Part shown: positions 1-9,875 of the stretch, in pieces
Layout: each line of letters starts with the position of its first letter
Position numbering within the stretch: the stretch's first letter is position 1
Assembly (NCBI GenBank): GCA_963772335.1
Contig: CAVYXF010000001.1
Location: 124,001-188,000, forward strand
Length of the DNA stretch: 64,000 nucleotides
Origin: CAVYXF01 sp963772335
GTDB lineage: Bacteria > Pseudomonadota > Alphaproteobacteria > Rhizobiales > Rhodomicrobiaceae
Direction of reading: 5' to 3'
Notes under the pieces: model-generated
Database searches by the model: none
The model's input: only the letters and a program-made list of their open reading frames with translations
What the model was told of the DNA's origin: nothing
Program-made: the position numbers and the translations under genes

Positions 1-1
1 T

Positions 2-673
2 TACTGCGACCCGGACGTGCACCCGCAGGTCGAGAGCTATTGGGGCAATGTCAATCCGGTGGGGTTTCGCGCCTGCTATGACGAGGGCAAGCGCTGCGCC
101 GAGACGCTGTTCTTCGACTATTACCGCCAGCACCGGCTGAAGATCAAGGTGGTGCGGATCTTCAATACCTACGGCCCGAACATGCATCCCGATGATGGGC
201 GGGTGGTATCGAATTTCATCCTGCAGGCGCTGCGCGGCGAGGACATTACGCTCTATGGCGACGGCAACCAGACGCGGTCATTCTGTTATGTCGCCGATCT
301 GGTCGATGGCATGATCAAGATGATGGAAAGCGCTGACAGCGTGACCGGCCCGATCAATATGGGCAATCCGCGGGAGCTGACCATCCGCGAGCTGGCCGAG
401 AAATTGATCGCGCTGACCGGCTCCTCATCCAAGCTTGTGTTCCGCGACCTGCCGCAAGACGATCCGCGCCGCCGCCGTCCCGATATCACCAAGGCCAAGG
501 AGTTGCTCGGCTGGGAGCCGACCACAGAGGTCGAGGATGGCCTTACGGCGACCATTGCCTATTTCGATGCGCTGCTGCGCGAGGGCGCGCCAGTATCGGC
601 CGGTGCGATGAATGGGCGGATGACGGCGAAAGTCTCTGCCCTCTCCAAGTCAGCCCCTGTATCGTGGGGTTGA
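2..673 (+). CDS. UDP-glucuronate decarboxylase (UDP-xylose synthase), 3' part
   Basis: This is the C-terminal part of an extended short-chain dehydrogenase that converts UDP-glucuronate to UDP-xylose for surface polysaccharide. The frame is open to the left edge, so the gene begins outside the window and the GTG at 17 is internal. The visible part begins in the stretch before ESYWGNVNP and contains YDEGKR, the YxxxK catalytic pair in the form typical of this family. It continues with RIFNTYGP, the GDGNQTRSFCYV sugar-nucleotide segment and a LGWEP motif near the end. The last 30 or so residues are a low-complexity tail. dTDP-glucose or UDP-glucose epimerases are relatives, but the YDEGKR context favours UXS. 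No downstream partner follows on the same strand. Confidence 0.88.
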   Translation, partial: YCDPDVHPQVESYWGNVNPVGFRACYDEGKRCAETLFFDYYRQHRLKIKVVRIFNTYGPNMHPDDGRVVSNFILQALRGEDITLYGDGNQTRSFCYVADLVDGMIKMMESADSVTGPINMGNPRELTIRELAEKLIALTGSSSKLVFRDLPQDDPRRRRPDITKAKELLGWEPTTEVEDGLTATIAYFDALLREGAPVSAGAMNGRMTAKVSALSKSAPVSWG

Positions 674-1040
674 GGAAATTAGGACACAATCCGGGGCGAG
701 CTAGCTTTTGTTAGCGGCGCCGATCGTCTGCTTGACGTCAGGTGCCCGCCGCGGGGACTTTGCTTTGGTTCTGTCTTTACCAGCGCGATGCGCGTGCGGG
801 CCGGTGGGCTGGGCTGCAAAATCGTCCATCTCGATGTCGAATTCCAGGCGCGCTGCGCGAGCTCAACGTGCTGTGGATGCACTCACGAAGGCAAGGGGGC
901 TGGTAAATGATTGAGCCGAAGAGCACACGGATAGAGCTGCATGGCGCAAAGCTTCGGCGCTCAAGGAGGTAACTCGCGCCAGTTCATCGATCACAGCGAG
1001 CGCCTATCTTTGGCATCCATTTTGATGCTAGTGCACTAAT
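674..1040. other. Intergenic stretch without a convincing gene
   Basis: This stretch lies between the decarboxylase stop and the IS630 remnant. Short open frames exist on both strands, but none shows a recognisable domain, a good ribosome binding site or a plausible start. It may be debris from the insertion that left the transposase fragment. Confidence 0.5.
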
Positions 1041-1739
1041 TCATTCAGATGGTGCAAAAAGTGGCTGCAGCTTTTGAAAGATCTGATCGGCGCTTTTTGT
1101 CCACGTGAATGGCCTGGCTTGACGGTTGTGGTGCTGGATGTAGCGGCGGATGGCATCTTCCAGTTCGGCGACCGATCGGAAGACGCCGCGCCGTATGCGT
1201 TTTCGGGTGATGGCGGAAAAGAAGCCTTCGACGGCGTTGAGCCAGGATGCCGATGTCGGCGTGAAGTGCAACACCCAGCGTCGGTGGTTGGCCAGCCATC
1301 GCCTGACTTTGGGGTGCTTGTGAGTGGCGTAATTGTCGAGGATGGCGTGGACCACCTTGCCCACGGGCACGGCGTTCTCCACGGCATTGAGGAACTTGAT
1401 GAATTCCTGATGCCGATGCTTGTCCATGCATCGGCCAAGCACGGTGCCGTCCAGGACATTGAGCGCGGCGAACAAGGTGGTGGTGCCGTTGCGCTTGTAA
1501 TCATGGGTCATGGTGGCGCATTTGCCTGGCTTCGGCGGCAGGCCGGGTTGGGTGCGGTCCAGCGCCTGGATCTGGCTCTTTTCATCGATGGACAGCACGA
1601 CGGCATGGCAGGGCGGCGCCATGTCCAGGCCGACCACGTCCTCGACCTTCTCGGCAAAGGCGGGATCTCCGCCAGGAAGCGGCTCGCGCCATCCCCCGGT
1701 CAAGTTGATCATGAGCGCTGGCGTCGCCGTCGAATTCAA
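1041..1739 (-). mobile_element. IS630-family transposase, N-terminally truncated
   Basis: The frame encodes 232 residues carrying the complete DDE catalytic domain of an IS630 transposase: the first Asp in SIDEKSQIQALDRTQPG, the second in ILDNYATHKHP and the Glu in SWLNAVEGFFSAI. Family members are about 340 residues long with an N-terminal helix-turn-helix region. Here homology begins at about DPAFAEKVEDVVGL, near position 1690, and the first 15 or so residues look unrelated. No DNA-binding part is found in other frames up to the tRNA gene. The element is therefore probably a 5'-deleted, inactive copy. I could not define terminal inverted repeats or target duplications. It sits about 150 bp from tRNA-Asn, a common insertion neighbourhood. 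Confidence 0.88.
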
Positions 1740-1883
1740 TGCCGTGCGCCGTCAGGCACATCAAAGCATGATTTGCCGGGCTTTATGGCGAAGGAGACGG
1801 GCAACCAAACTTGCAATTTGTTGCCCCGATGCGATTTTGAGGATTGAAGGTCTCCGCAATTGCGCGTAAGGCCTTGATATGAT

Positions 1884-1959
1884 TGGCTCCCCGGGCCGGA
1901 CTCGAACCAGCGACCCAGCGGTTAACAGCCGCTTGCTCTACCTGCTGAGCTACCGGGGA
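1884..1959 (-). tRNA. tRNA-Asn (anticodon GTT)
   Basis: Read on the minus strand this is a complete 76-nt cloverleaf. The acceptor stem TCCCCGG pairs with CCGGGGA. The D arm is GCTCAGCAGGTAGAGC, the anticodon arm is AGCGGCTGTTAACCGCT with GTT at the anticodon, and the T arm is GCTGGTTCGAGTCCGGC. The discriminator is G and CCA is encoded. All stems pair, with one G-U in the T stem. Confidence 0.97.
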
Positions 1960-2277
1960 ATAGGGCAATGCCCTGAATGAATAGGCTATAACAAAACCCC
2001 GCCCATCCTACCAGCGCAAATTGAAAAAACGCTTCCTCGCGATCACAGAAGCTTCCAGCGCGAGCATGTGGATCTGGGAAACACACATCAGTCGCGCGAG
2101 TTTTTGCCAAGAGCGCTCTCGCAAGTAGAGTGCCGTCTATGACGCCTGATTGCCCACAGCAGGGTTTGGCCGGAGCCCCGCGAAGTAATCGGGCGCCGCT
2201 TGCGCCTCGCGCAACGCAAGAGGCACCGTCTGGTGAGAGGCGGCAGATTGCATCTTGGTTGCGCAGGTGTATTAGCC
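1960..2277. other. Intergenic stretch upstream of tRNA-Asn
   Basis: No gene could be supported here. On the minus strand this is the upstream (promoter) side of tRNA-Asn. The short frames that cross it run through the tRNA itself or lack any recognisable protein character. Confidence 0.5.
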
Positions 2278-2610
2278 TCAGGCTCCTCGCGCGACGAGCG
2301 CGCGCACCCCCCAGATGATCAGCCGCGCAATCGCGCTAACGAGAAGGCCGATAAGCAGGAGCAGCACCGATTTGGGACCGAGTTCCCCAAGCAGGGTGGC
2401 GAAGGCCCGGGTTGCAAGCTCGGGCGAGACCTGTTCGAGATAGGTGGTGAAGCTGTTCAAGAGCTCGCGGGCGATGCTTGTCAGCCAGCCGAAGGTGAGG
2501 GGGTGATTGAGATTCAAATACATGTAAGTGACCATCGCGAGCAGCACCTCGACGATGAGATAGACGACGAACAGCACAAGAAAGGCGATTGTCGAGAGGA
2601 TGGTCTTCAA
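2278..2610 (-). CDS. Small membrane protein of unknown function
   Basis: The protein has 110 residues and two strongly hydrophobic segments, at about residues 5-32 and 80-105. They flank a hydrophilic, helix-prone loop of about 45 residues. There is no cleavable signal and no cysteine or metal motif. The ATG start is followed directly by a Lys and then the first membrane span. I do not recognise the family. Codon use and the clean two-span topology make it a credible gene rather than a shadow. It stands alone, separated by about 140 bp from the GntR gene on the same strand, so co-transcription is not obvious. Confidence 0.7.
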   Translation of the reverse strand: MKTILSTIAFLVLFVVYLIVEVLLAMVTYMYLNLNHPLTFGWLTSIARELLNSFTTYLEQVSPELATRAFATLLGELGPKSVLLLLIGLLVSAIARLIIWGVRALVARGA

Positions 2611-2752
2611 GGTGAAATCCCCCGGCTAGTGCGGCCACGCCCGATCCAGCCCCAAGGCGGCGCGGCCTCAATGAACGCTTAGGCTTTACCTCAGCTGCAG
2701 CTGCCGGCAAAGAGCGAACAAGCCCTATTCGGAGGGGCGTTTCCCTCTGATG

Positions 2753-3484
2753 CTAGCCGGGCTGCTGCGCATGGAGCGCCTGCTTGATGCTCTTAAAGGT
2801 ATTTTCCATATGAAGCCGCAGCAATTCGGAAAGCTTCGCGCACTGACGCGCTTCGAGCGCAACGATGATGTCCTCGTGCTCCCGCATCGCGTCGGCCCAG
2901 CGCTCCTCCGTGATATTGGCGTAAACACGAGCGCGCCAAATCCGGCTGCAGATGCTGCGCAGCATATAAATCAGCGGCTGGTTACGCGCGGCGAGGTGAA
3001 TGCGCTCGTGCAGCGCCTCATTGAGTTCGAAATGGCGCTTGCGCGAACGCTGCCGGTAATGCTCCAGCATCTCCTCGTGAAGCGCGCGGATTTCCGCAAC
3101 ATCGCTGTCGCTGGCACGCTCGCAGGCGAGTTCGCCCGCCAGCGCCTCCAGCCGGCTGTAGATCGGAAACACGTCTTCGAGATCGGAAATAGTGAGCGCA
3201 CTGACTGTCGCTCCGCGATTGGGCTGCAGCACGACCAGCCCTTCATAGGCGAGCACCTTGAGGGCTTCGCGCAAGGGTGTGCGCGAGACGGCGAAACGCT
3301 CGCACAGTTCTTTCTCCGGGACTTTCGATTCCGGCGGCAGCTCACAGCTGATGATCAGATCCCTGAGGCGTTCGAGCAGCTCGTCGTGCAGATGGCGGCG
3401 CGTGATGGGGACTGTGACTGTCTCGGCCTCGGCGGGGGAGGATAAAAAAGCTGCGCCTTGCTCATATTCCTTGCCGTTGTCCAT
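2753..3484 (-). CDS. GntR-family regulator with FCD domain
   Basis: The 243-residue protein has an N-terminal winged helix of GntR type at about residues 30-95. It includes the LHDELLERLRDLI helix, the recognition segment ERFAVSRTPLREALKVL and the wing ending GLVVLQPNRGATV. A helical FCD ligand-binding domain follows at about 100-230; such domains bind small carboxylates. The gene start overlaps the end of the oxidoreductase gene by 23 bp, so the two are translationally linked in one minus-strand unit. A reasonable inference is that it represses the oxidoreductase and perhaps the divergent aminotransferase in response to a hydroxy or keto acid. The effector cannot be told from sequence. Confidence 0.9.
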   Translation of the reverse strand: MDNGKEYEQGAAFLSSPAEAETVTVPITRRHLHDELLERLRDLIISCELPPESKVPEKELCERFAVSRTPLREALKVLAYEGLVVLQPNRGATVSALTISDLEDVFPIYSRLEALAGELACERASDSDVAEIRALHEEMLEHYRQRSRKRHFELNEALHERIHLAARNQPLIYMLRSICSRIWRARVYANITEERWADAMREHEDIIVALEARQCAKLSELLRLHMENTFKSIKQALHAQQPG

Positions 3485-6366
3485 TGCTCAAAGCATTCCT
3501 TAAAATTCGGACGGCGTGCTGCGCATGGCGCCCGGAGAGATCCTTGATTTGATGACGGCAGGAGAAGCCGTCCGCCACGATGCGCGCTTGTTCGTCCAAT
3601 CTACGCAGCGCGGGTAAAAGATCGAGCTCCGCCATTTGCACAGAAATGTCGTGGGTGTGTCGATTATAGCCAAACGCCCCAGCCATGCCACAACAGCTCG
3701 TCTCAATCAGCTGCGGATTTGCACCGGGAATAAGCCGAAGTGCGTGAAGAACAGGGTTCACCGCGTTGAACGCCTTCTGATGGCAATGGCCATGGACCAG
3801 AATGGGGCGACCGATCGCTTTGAGCGGCAGTTGCAGCCGGCCCGCTTCCGCCTCGCGGGCGAGGAATTCTTCCAAAAGCACGGCGTTAGCGGCGAGTGCC
3901 TCGGTATTCGGGCCGGGGAGCAGAGAAAGGAACTCGTCGCGCAGCGTGAGCAGGCAGCTCGGCTCGAGGCCGATGATGGGCGTGCCGCGCTCTATTGCAG
4001 GCGCGACCGCCGCAACAAAGCGGGAGGCTTCACGGCGCGCCTCCTCGACCATGCCAGCGGCGAGAAAGGTGCGGCCGCAGCAGAGTGGACGCTCCTCGGC
4101 ATCGCCGGCAAGACGGACCCGGTAGCCGCCGGCTGCGAGCAGCTCGCAGGCGGCCGTCAAATTGTCCAGGTTCGAAATAGCGGTTGAAGGTGTCCGCGAA
4201 CAGCAGAACTTCGGGCCCGCCAGCTGGTGCGGCGGGCGGAATGTGCCGGAACGGCTTTCGCCAAGAGGGCAGGGGCCTTTCCCGGGCAAAGCCCAGAGCC
4301 GCGGCGGCAAAGCCGGCGCCGGGTGAGCGCTGCGCCAGATTGATCAGCGGCGCGAGGGGAGCGATATGGGGCGCGTAGCGCGGCAGGTAGGCGATCACCC
4401 GCTCGCTTAAGGGCAAGCGGCGGGTGCGGTTCGCCGCATGCAGCACCTCGATCTTCATCTTCGCCATATCGACGCCGGTCGGGCATTCGCGCCGGCAACC
4501 TTTGCAGGAGACACAAAGCTTCAGCGTCTCCAGCATTTCCGGGGAGGCGAGTGCATCGGGCCCGAGCTGGCCGGAAATGGCGAGCCGCAGCGTGTTCGCC
4601 CGGCCGCGGGTCACGTCCTGCTCTTTACGGGTCACGCGGTAGGAAGGGCACATCACGCCGCCGGCAAGCTTGCGGCAGGCGCCATTGTTGTTGCACATCT
4701 CCACCGCGCCCTGGAAACCGCCGCCAGCGCCGGTGAAGCCCGACCAGTCGAGCGCGGTGTCGAGCGGCGGAACGCGGTAATCCGGGGCATAGCGGAAGAG
4801 ATTGCGGTCATCCATCTTCGAAGGGCGGACGATCTTGCCGGGATTGAGGCGTTCCTCCGGGTCGAAGCGATCCTTCACTTGCTCGAACAGCGCAACCAGC
4901 GGCCGGCCATACATCAGTTCATGAAATTCGGAGCGCACCAGACCGTCGCCATGCTCACCAGAATGCGCCCCCTTATATTCGCGCACCATGGCAAACGCCT
5001 CCTCGGCGATCGAGCGCATGGTGCGCACATCCTTCTCCAGCTTAAGGTTAAGGACGGGGCGCACGTGGAGGCAGCCGACCGAGGCATGCGCATACCAGGT
5101 GCCGGCCGTGCCGTGTTTGCGGAAGACGGCCGTCAGGCGCTCGGTGTAGTCGGCGAGGTGTTCGAGCGGCACCGCGCAGTCCTCGATGAAGGAGACCGGC
5201 TTTCCCTCCGACTTCATCGACATCATGATATTGAGCGCGGAAGAGCGCACGTCGAAGATCTGGCGCTGCAGGCCGGGATCGATAATCTCCACGACGCTGC
5301 TCGGCAGGCCGAGATCGGCCATCAGCTCGGCAAGCTGCTTGAGCCGGCGCAAATTTTCGGCCTGGTCCTCTTCAGCGAATTCGGTGATCAGCACGGCATC
5401 CGGCTCGCCACGCACGAACTGGTCGAGCACGGGCCGGAAGATGGGATTGGCGCGGCCCAGCTCGATCATCGTGTGATCCACCAGCTCGACGGCCGTCGGC
5501 CCGAGCTTGACGATATGCTGCGGCGCCTCCATTGCGGCGCGGAATGTCGGGAAGTGGCACACGCCCAGTACGCGGTTGTTCGGGATGGGCGCAAGCTTCA
5601 GCGTGATCTGCGTGGAGAGGGCGAGCGTGCCCTCCGAGCCAACCAGCACGGCTGCCGGATTGATCGGCGCCCCGTTCGGCACAAGCGCATCGAGATTATA
5701 GCCGCCGACGCGCCGGCTCACGGAGGGATAGGCGCCGGAGATGGTCGCCGCCTCGCGCCGGCCAAGATCGAGGAGATCGCGAATGAGGTCGCGCCCCGCT
5801 GACGGCTGATTCTCGCGGATCCGCGCCGCGGCGCCCGCATCGAAGCGCACCGCTTCGCCATCGGTGAGCAGAGCCTCGATGGCGATCACGCGGTCGCGCA
5901 TGATGCCGTAGCGCAGGGAGCGCGTGCCGCAGCTATTGTTGCCCGCCATGCCGCCGATGGTGGCGCGGCTCGCGGTCGACACATCGACGGGGAACCACAG
6001 GCCCTTCGGCCGAAGCTGCCGGTTCAGCTCATCGAGCACGATGCCCGGCTCGACCACGCAGGTCTGTGCCTCCTCATCAAGCGAGATAAGACGGTTGAAA
6101 TGCCGGGAACAATCGGCGATCAGCCCGGAACCGATCGTCTGGCCGGACTGCGAGGTGCCGCCACCGCGCGCGGTGATGGTCACGTTCTCTTCCCGCGCGA
6201 TCTGCAGCACGGCCTTGAGCTCCGCCGCCGATTTCGGCAGCACCACGCCCGCCGGCATGATCTGATAAAAGGAGGCATCTGTCGCGTAGCGGCCGCGGTC
6301 GAAGCGCGAGGTGAGCACCTCGCCCTGGATTTCGGCCGCAAGTCTGTCGAAAAGCCGTGAGCCCAT
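3462..6366 (-). pseudogene. FAD-linked oxidase / Fe-S hydroxyacid dehydrogenase, one frameshift
   Basis: The frame starts at 6366 and carries, in order, a PCMH-type FAD-binding domain (TARGGGTSQSGQTIG, GGMAGNNSCGTRSLRYG), a FAD-oxidase C-terminal domain, and a Fe-S module with CNNNGACRK and CVSCKGCRRECPTG. It loses frame after FADTFNRYFEP. The remaining C-terminal CCG domain (LCCGRTFLAAGMV, SCCGMAGAFGYNRH) continues in another frame to 3462. Removing one G of the GG at plus-strand 4166-4167 (CC on that strand) would rejoin them into about 965 residues. That is the usual size for YdiJ-like D-2-hydroxyglutarate or D-lactate dehydrogenases. Such enzymes oxidise 2-hydroxy acids and pass electrons to the respiratory chain. 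The exact substrate is uncertain; the divergent aminotransferase suggests hydroxyacid or glyoxylate metabolism. Confidence 0.87.
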
Positions 6367-6495
6367 GGTGCTTGACAGCTCTCCTTAGCCGGTCATTCAT
6401 ATTTTTGTTCGCTGATGGCATACCACGAACCGGCCCCTTGCGGCAGCTGCAAGGCAAGCGAACGGGAAGCGCAAATTCGAGGAGCCAGATCGGCT

Positions 6496-7675
6496 ATGGC
6501 ACGCACCGCTGGACGGCATTTCCTGCAAATTCCCGGACCCACCAACGTCCCGGACCGCATTCTGAGGGCGATGGACAAGCCGACCATCGACCATCGCGGG
6601 CCGGAATTTGCCGCCCTGACAAAAAAAATCCTGCCGGGCCTGCAGACGATCTTCAAATGTTCCGGCCCGGTTGTGATCTATCCGGCCTCCGGGACCGGTG
6701 CTTGGCTTGGCGCCTTGATCAACACCATGTCGCCGGGCGACACAGTACTGATGTACGAGACCGGCCATTTCGCCTCGCTCTGGCAGAAGATGGCCAAGGG
6801 CCTCGGGCTGAACGCCGAATTTCTCTCTGGCGACTGGCGGCATGGGGCCGATCCAAGCGCAATTGCGGCACGCCTCAGCCAGGATAGTACTCGCAGCATC
6901 AAAGCCGTCTGTGTGGTGCATAACGAGACCTCAACAGGTTGCGTTTCGCCGATTGCCGAGATCCGCGAGGCGATCGACTGCACGGGCCATCCTGCGCTGC
7001 TGATGGTCGACACCATCTCCTCGCTCGCCTCAATCGATTACCGGCAGGACGAATGGGGTGTCGATGTCACCGTCGGCGGCTCGCAGAAAGGGCTGATGCT
7101 GCCGCCGGGCTTAAGTTTCAATGCGCTCAGCGACAAGGCGCTCGCCGCAGCAAAGGACGCCGCCCTGCCGAAGGTCTATTGGGACTGGTCGGAAATCCTG
7201 GAGGCGAACACCCGCGGTTTCTTCCCCTACACCCCGGCAACCAACATCTTCTACGGTCTCGCCGAGGCCATCGACATGCTGCTGGAGGAGGGCCTGGGGA
7301 ACGTCTTTGCCCGCCATGACCGCCACGCCGAGGCGACCCGCCGCGCGGCGCAGGCCTGGGGCCTCGAAGTGCTTTGCCGGGAGCCTGCCCAGTACTCCTC
7401 CTCACTGACGGCGCTGATGGTGCCGCCGGGCTCGAACGCCGATACTGCTGCGCGAGGTGTGCTTGACCCATTTCGACATGTCGCTCGGCACCGGGCTCGG
7501 AAAGGTGGCCGGCAAGGTGTTCCGCATCGGGCATCTGGGCGATTTCAACGATCTGATGCTGATGGGTACGCTGAGCGGCGTGGAGATGGGCCTCAAAATC
7601 GCCGACATTCCGCATCAGCGCGGCGGCATGGAGGCGGCGGCGAGCTATCTGGCCGAGTGCGCTGTGGCATCCTGA
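6496..7675 (+). pseudogene. Serine-glyoxylate-type aminotransferase, one frameshift
   Basis: This is a class V PLP-dependent aminotransferase of the alanine/serine-glyoxylate group. The start is placed at 6496 (MARTAGRHFLQIPGPTNVP), 11 nt after a GAGGAG ribosome binding site; an in-frame ATG at 6418 lies further upstream but lacks this conserved beginning. Visible signatures are YPASGTGAW, HNETSTGC, the PLP-aspartate segment LLMVDTISSLAS and the PLP lysine in GGSQKGLMLPPG. Frame is lost after PPGSNAD near 7445. The conserved C-terminus (HFDMSLGTGLGKVAGKVFRI) continues one frame over to 7675. Removing a single base, probably the A at 7444, restores about 392 residues, the normal length. It is divergent from the FAD/Fe-S oxidoreductase, so both probably process glyoxylate, hydroxypyruvate or related acids. 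Confidence 0.87.
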
Positions 7676-7870
7676 GCGAAGCTGGTAGGGAAAGCTACGA
7701 AGTCGTGCGCCCCGCACCAAGTGGATAGCTTTGTACTTTTCGCACCCCTTCGCTGCAGGTGAAGACCGATCTGGCTTTACTGCGCGCCGACCTGCCTGAC
7801 ATCGTTTCGCAAGCGGTGATCCAAGCTATGCGCGAGGCGCGCTGAACTCTGCCGAGAGTAAATCCAGCCC

Positions 7871-8605
7871 TTACGCCGTCTGTGTCCTGATCGGCGTGAA
7901 TTGCTGCTCGACAAGCACGCCGTGCTCCAGCCGGAGCACCCGGTCCATGCTGTGGGCGAGATCGTAATTATGGGTGGCGATCAGCGCGGTGAGGCCAGCC
8001 TTCCTCACGAAATGCAGGAGCTGGCTAAAGACACGCTCCGCCGTTTCGGGATCGAGATTGCCGGTTGGCTCATCGGCGAGCAGCACCATCGGCGCATTGG
8101 CGACGGCGCGCGCAATGGCGACGCGCTGCTGCTCGCCGCCCGATAGCTCCGCCGGCCGGTGGGTCAGCCGTTCCTTCAGTCCAAAAGCGGAGAGCAACTC
8201 GGTGGCGCGCTCCCTCGCCTCGCGTTTCGACAGCCCGGCGATCAGCTGCGGGAGCACGACATTTTCCAGCGCATCGAATTCGGGCAGCAGGTGATGAAAC
8301 TGGTAGACGAAGCCGATATCAGTGCGGCGAACCTTGGTGCGCTCGCGGTCGCTCAGAGTGGCGCAATCCCGCCCCGCAAGGATGATGGCGCCCGCGTCCG
8401 CCCGGTCGAGCAGCCCCGCTACTTGCAGCAGGGTCGTCTTTCCTGAGCCCGATGGCGCAACCAGCGCCACCGCCTCGCCCTCGTAGAGCTCAGCTGAGGC
8501 ACCCTCAAGGATGCGCAACTCCCTGTCCCCCTGACGGAAGGTCTTTTTGAGGCCAACCAGCCTCAGCAGCGGTCTGCGCAGGCGTTGTTCCACCATGCTA
8601 TTCAT
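7871..8605 (-). CDS. lolD: Lipoprotein-releasing ABC transporter, ATPase LolD
   Basis: This ATPase powers the Lol complex, which extracts lipoproteins from the inner membrane for delivery to LolA. It shows a Walker A APSGSGKTTLLQ, the Q-loop FVYQFHHLLPEF typical of LolD, signature LSGGEQQRVAIARA, Walker B MVLLADEPTGNLD and the switch His in IATHN. The start at 8605 (MNSMVEQ) overlaps the upstream permease stop by 8 bp, indicating translational coupling; MVEQ at 8596 is an alternative. The frame is open further upstream, but those residues lie inside the permease gene. It is the third gene of a proS-lolC/E-lolD operon. Confidence 0.93.
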   Translation of the reverse strand: MNSMVEQRLRRPLLRLVGLKKTFRQGDRELRILEGASAELYEGEAVALVAPSGSGKTTLLQVAGLLDRADAGAIILAGRDCATLSDRERTKVRRTDIGFVYQFHHLLPEFDALENVVLPQLIAGLSKREARERATELLSAFGLKERLTHRPAELSGGEQQRVAIARAVANAPMVLLADEPTGNLDPETAERVFSQLLHFVRKAGLTALIATHNYDLAHSMDRVLRLEHGVLVEQQFTPIRTQTA

Positions 8606-9863
8606 ATCGCAATGCCTCGACAGGATCGAGGCGCGCCGCGCGCCATGATGGATAAAGCGTAGCAATTACGGATAGAGACAATGCCATGACGACGATCGAG
8701 ATCACCTCACTGACGTCCATTTCGGCCGGCATTCGCGACAGGAAATAGACCTCGGGCGAGAACAGCTGCGTCGAGGTCGCCCAGGAGATGAACTGCCTGA
8801 TATTCTCAATGTTGTCGCAAACTAGCACCCCGATCAACAGCCCGGCCAGCGTGCCGACGATGCCGATCGAGGAGCCGGTGACGAAGAAGATCCGCATGAT
8901 TGCGCCTTGTGAGGCGCCCATGGTGCGCAAGATGCCGATGGCGCGGCCCTTGTCCTTCACCAGCATGATCATGCCGGAGATGATGTTGAGCGCTGCCACC
9001 AGAACGATCAGGGTGAGAATCAGGAACATCACGTTCCGTTCTACCTTCAGCGTGTTGTAGAAAGTGGCATTGCGCTCGCGCCAGTCAGTGATCACCATGT
9101 CGCTGCCGGCGGCGGCCGAAAGCGCCGGGCGCAGGGTGTCGACATTGTCTGGATTGTTGATCAGCACCTCCAGGACATGCACCCCGCCGGGCACATTGAA
9201 ATATCGCTGCGCTTCCTCGAGCGGGAGGAAGGCGATCGTTGCGTCATATTCCGACATGCCGATCTCGAAGACCGCACGCACGGGATATCGCTTGACGCGC
9301 GGAGCGGTGCCGAATGGCGTCGAGGCGCCGCGCGGGGAGATGATCGTCACCTCGTCGCCGACGCGCAAATTCAGGGAATTCGCCAGCCGGGTGCCGATGG
9401 CAAGGCCGCCCGCCTGATCGAAACCATCAAGCGTGCCGAAGAAAACTTTTGACGAGACGCCCTCGAGCTTCTGCAGATCGGCTTGGCGGATGCCGCGCAC
9501 ATAAACGCCGTTCGATGAGACCTGCGTCGTCATCAGCACCTGGCCCTCGACGACGGGCAGGGCAGCCTTCACTCCGGGCACGGCGCTGATGCGGTCAGCG
9601 ACTTCGGCGTAATCGCTGAAGTCACGGCCGATCGGGCGAACGATCATGTGGCCGTTGAGGCCGAGGATTTTGTCGAACAGCTCCTTGCGGAAGCCGTTCA
9701 TGACAGACATGACGATGATCAGCGTCGCCACGCCCAGCATAATGCCGAGGAATGAGAAGCCGGCGATGACCGAGATAAAGCCTTCCTTGCGCCGCGCCCG
9801 CAGATAGCGCAGCGCCAACATCCATTCGAAAGGCGCAAACGGCCTCGTTCCAGTTGCGGCCAC
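8598..9863 (-). CDS. lolC: Lipoprotein-releasing ABC transporter, permease LolC/LolE
   Basis: The 421-residue protein has the topology of LolC/E. One membrane span lies near residues 25-50 (FISVIAGFSFLGIMLGVATL) after the FEWMLALRYLRARRKEGFISV entry. A large periplasmic MacB-type core domain of about 220 residues follows, then three spans in a FtsX-type domain ending SWRAARLDPVEALRYE. Alphaproteobacteria usually carry one LolF-like protein for this role, so lolC versus lolE naming is a convention. It follows proS by 12 bp and overlaps lolD, so all three are probably one transcript. Confidence 0.92.
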   Translation of the reverse strand: MAATGTRPFAPFEWMLALRYLRARRKEGFISVIAGFSFLGIMLGVATLIIVMSVMNGFRKELFDKILGLNGHMIVRPIGRDFSDYAEVADRISAVPGVKAALPVVEGQVLMTTQVSSNGVYVRGIRQADLQKLEGVSSKVFFGTLDGFDQAGGLAIGTRLANSLNLRVGDEVTIISPRGASTPFGTAPRVKRYPVRAVFEIGMSEYDATIAFLPLEEAQRYFNVPGGVHVLEVLINNPDNVDTLRPALSAAAGSDMVITDWRERNATFYNTLKVERNVMFLILTLIVLVAALNIISGMIMLVKDKGRAIGILRTMGASQGAIMRIFFVTGSSIGIVGTLAGLLIGVLVCDNIENIRQFISWATSTQLFSPEVYFLSRMPAEMDVSEVISIVVMALSLSVIATLYPSWRAARLDPVEALRYE

Positions 9864-9875
9864 TCCAAAAATCCC

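Noticed and set aside
4438..5802. A 454-codon plus-strand frame across the FAD/Fe-S oxidoreductase
   Set aside because: It is antisense to a well-conserved gene and shows no domain, only His/Arg/Asp-rich composition.
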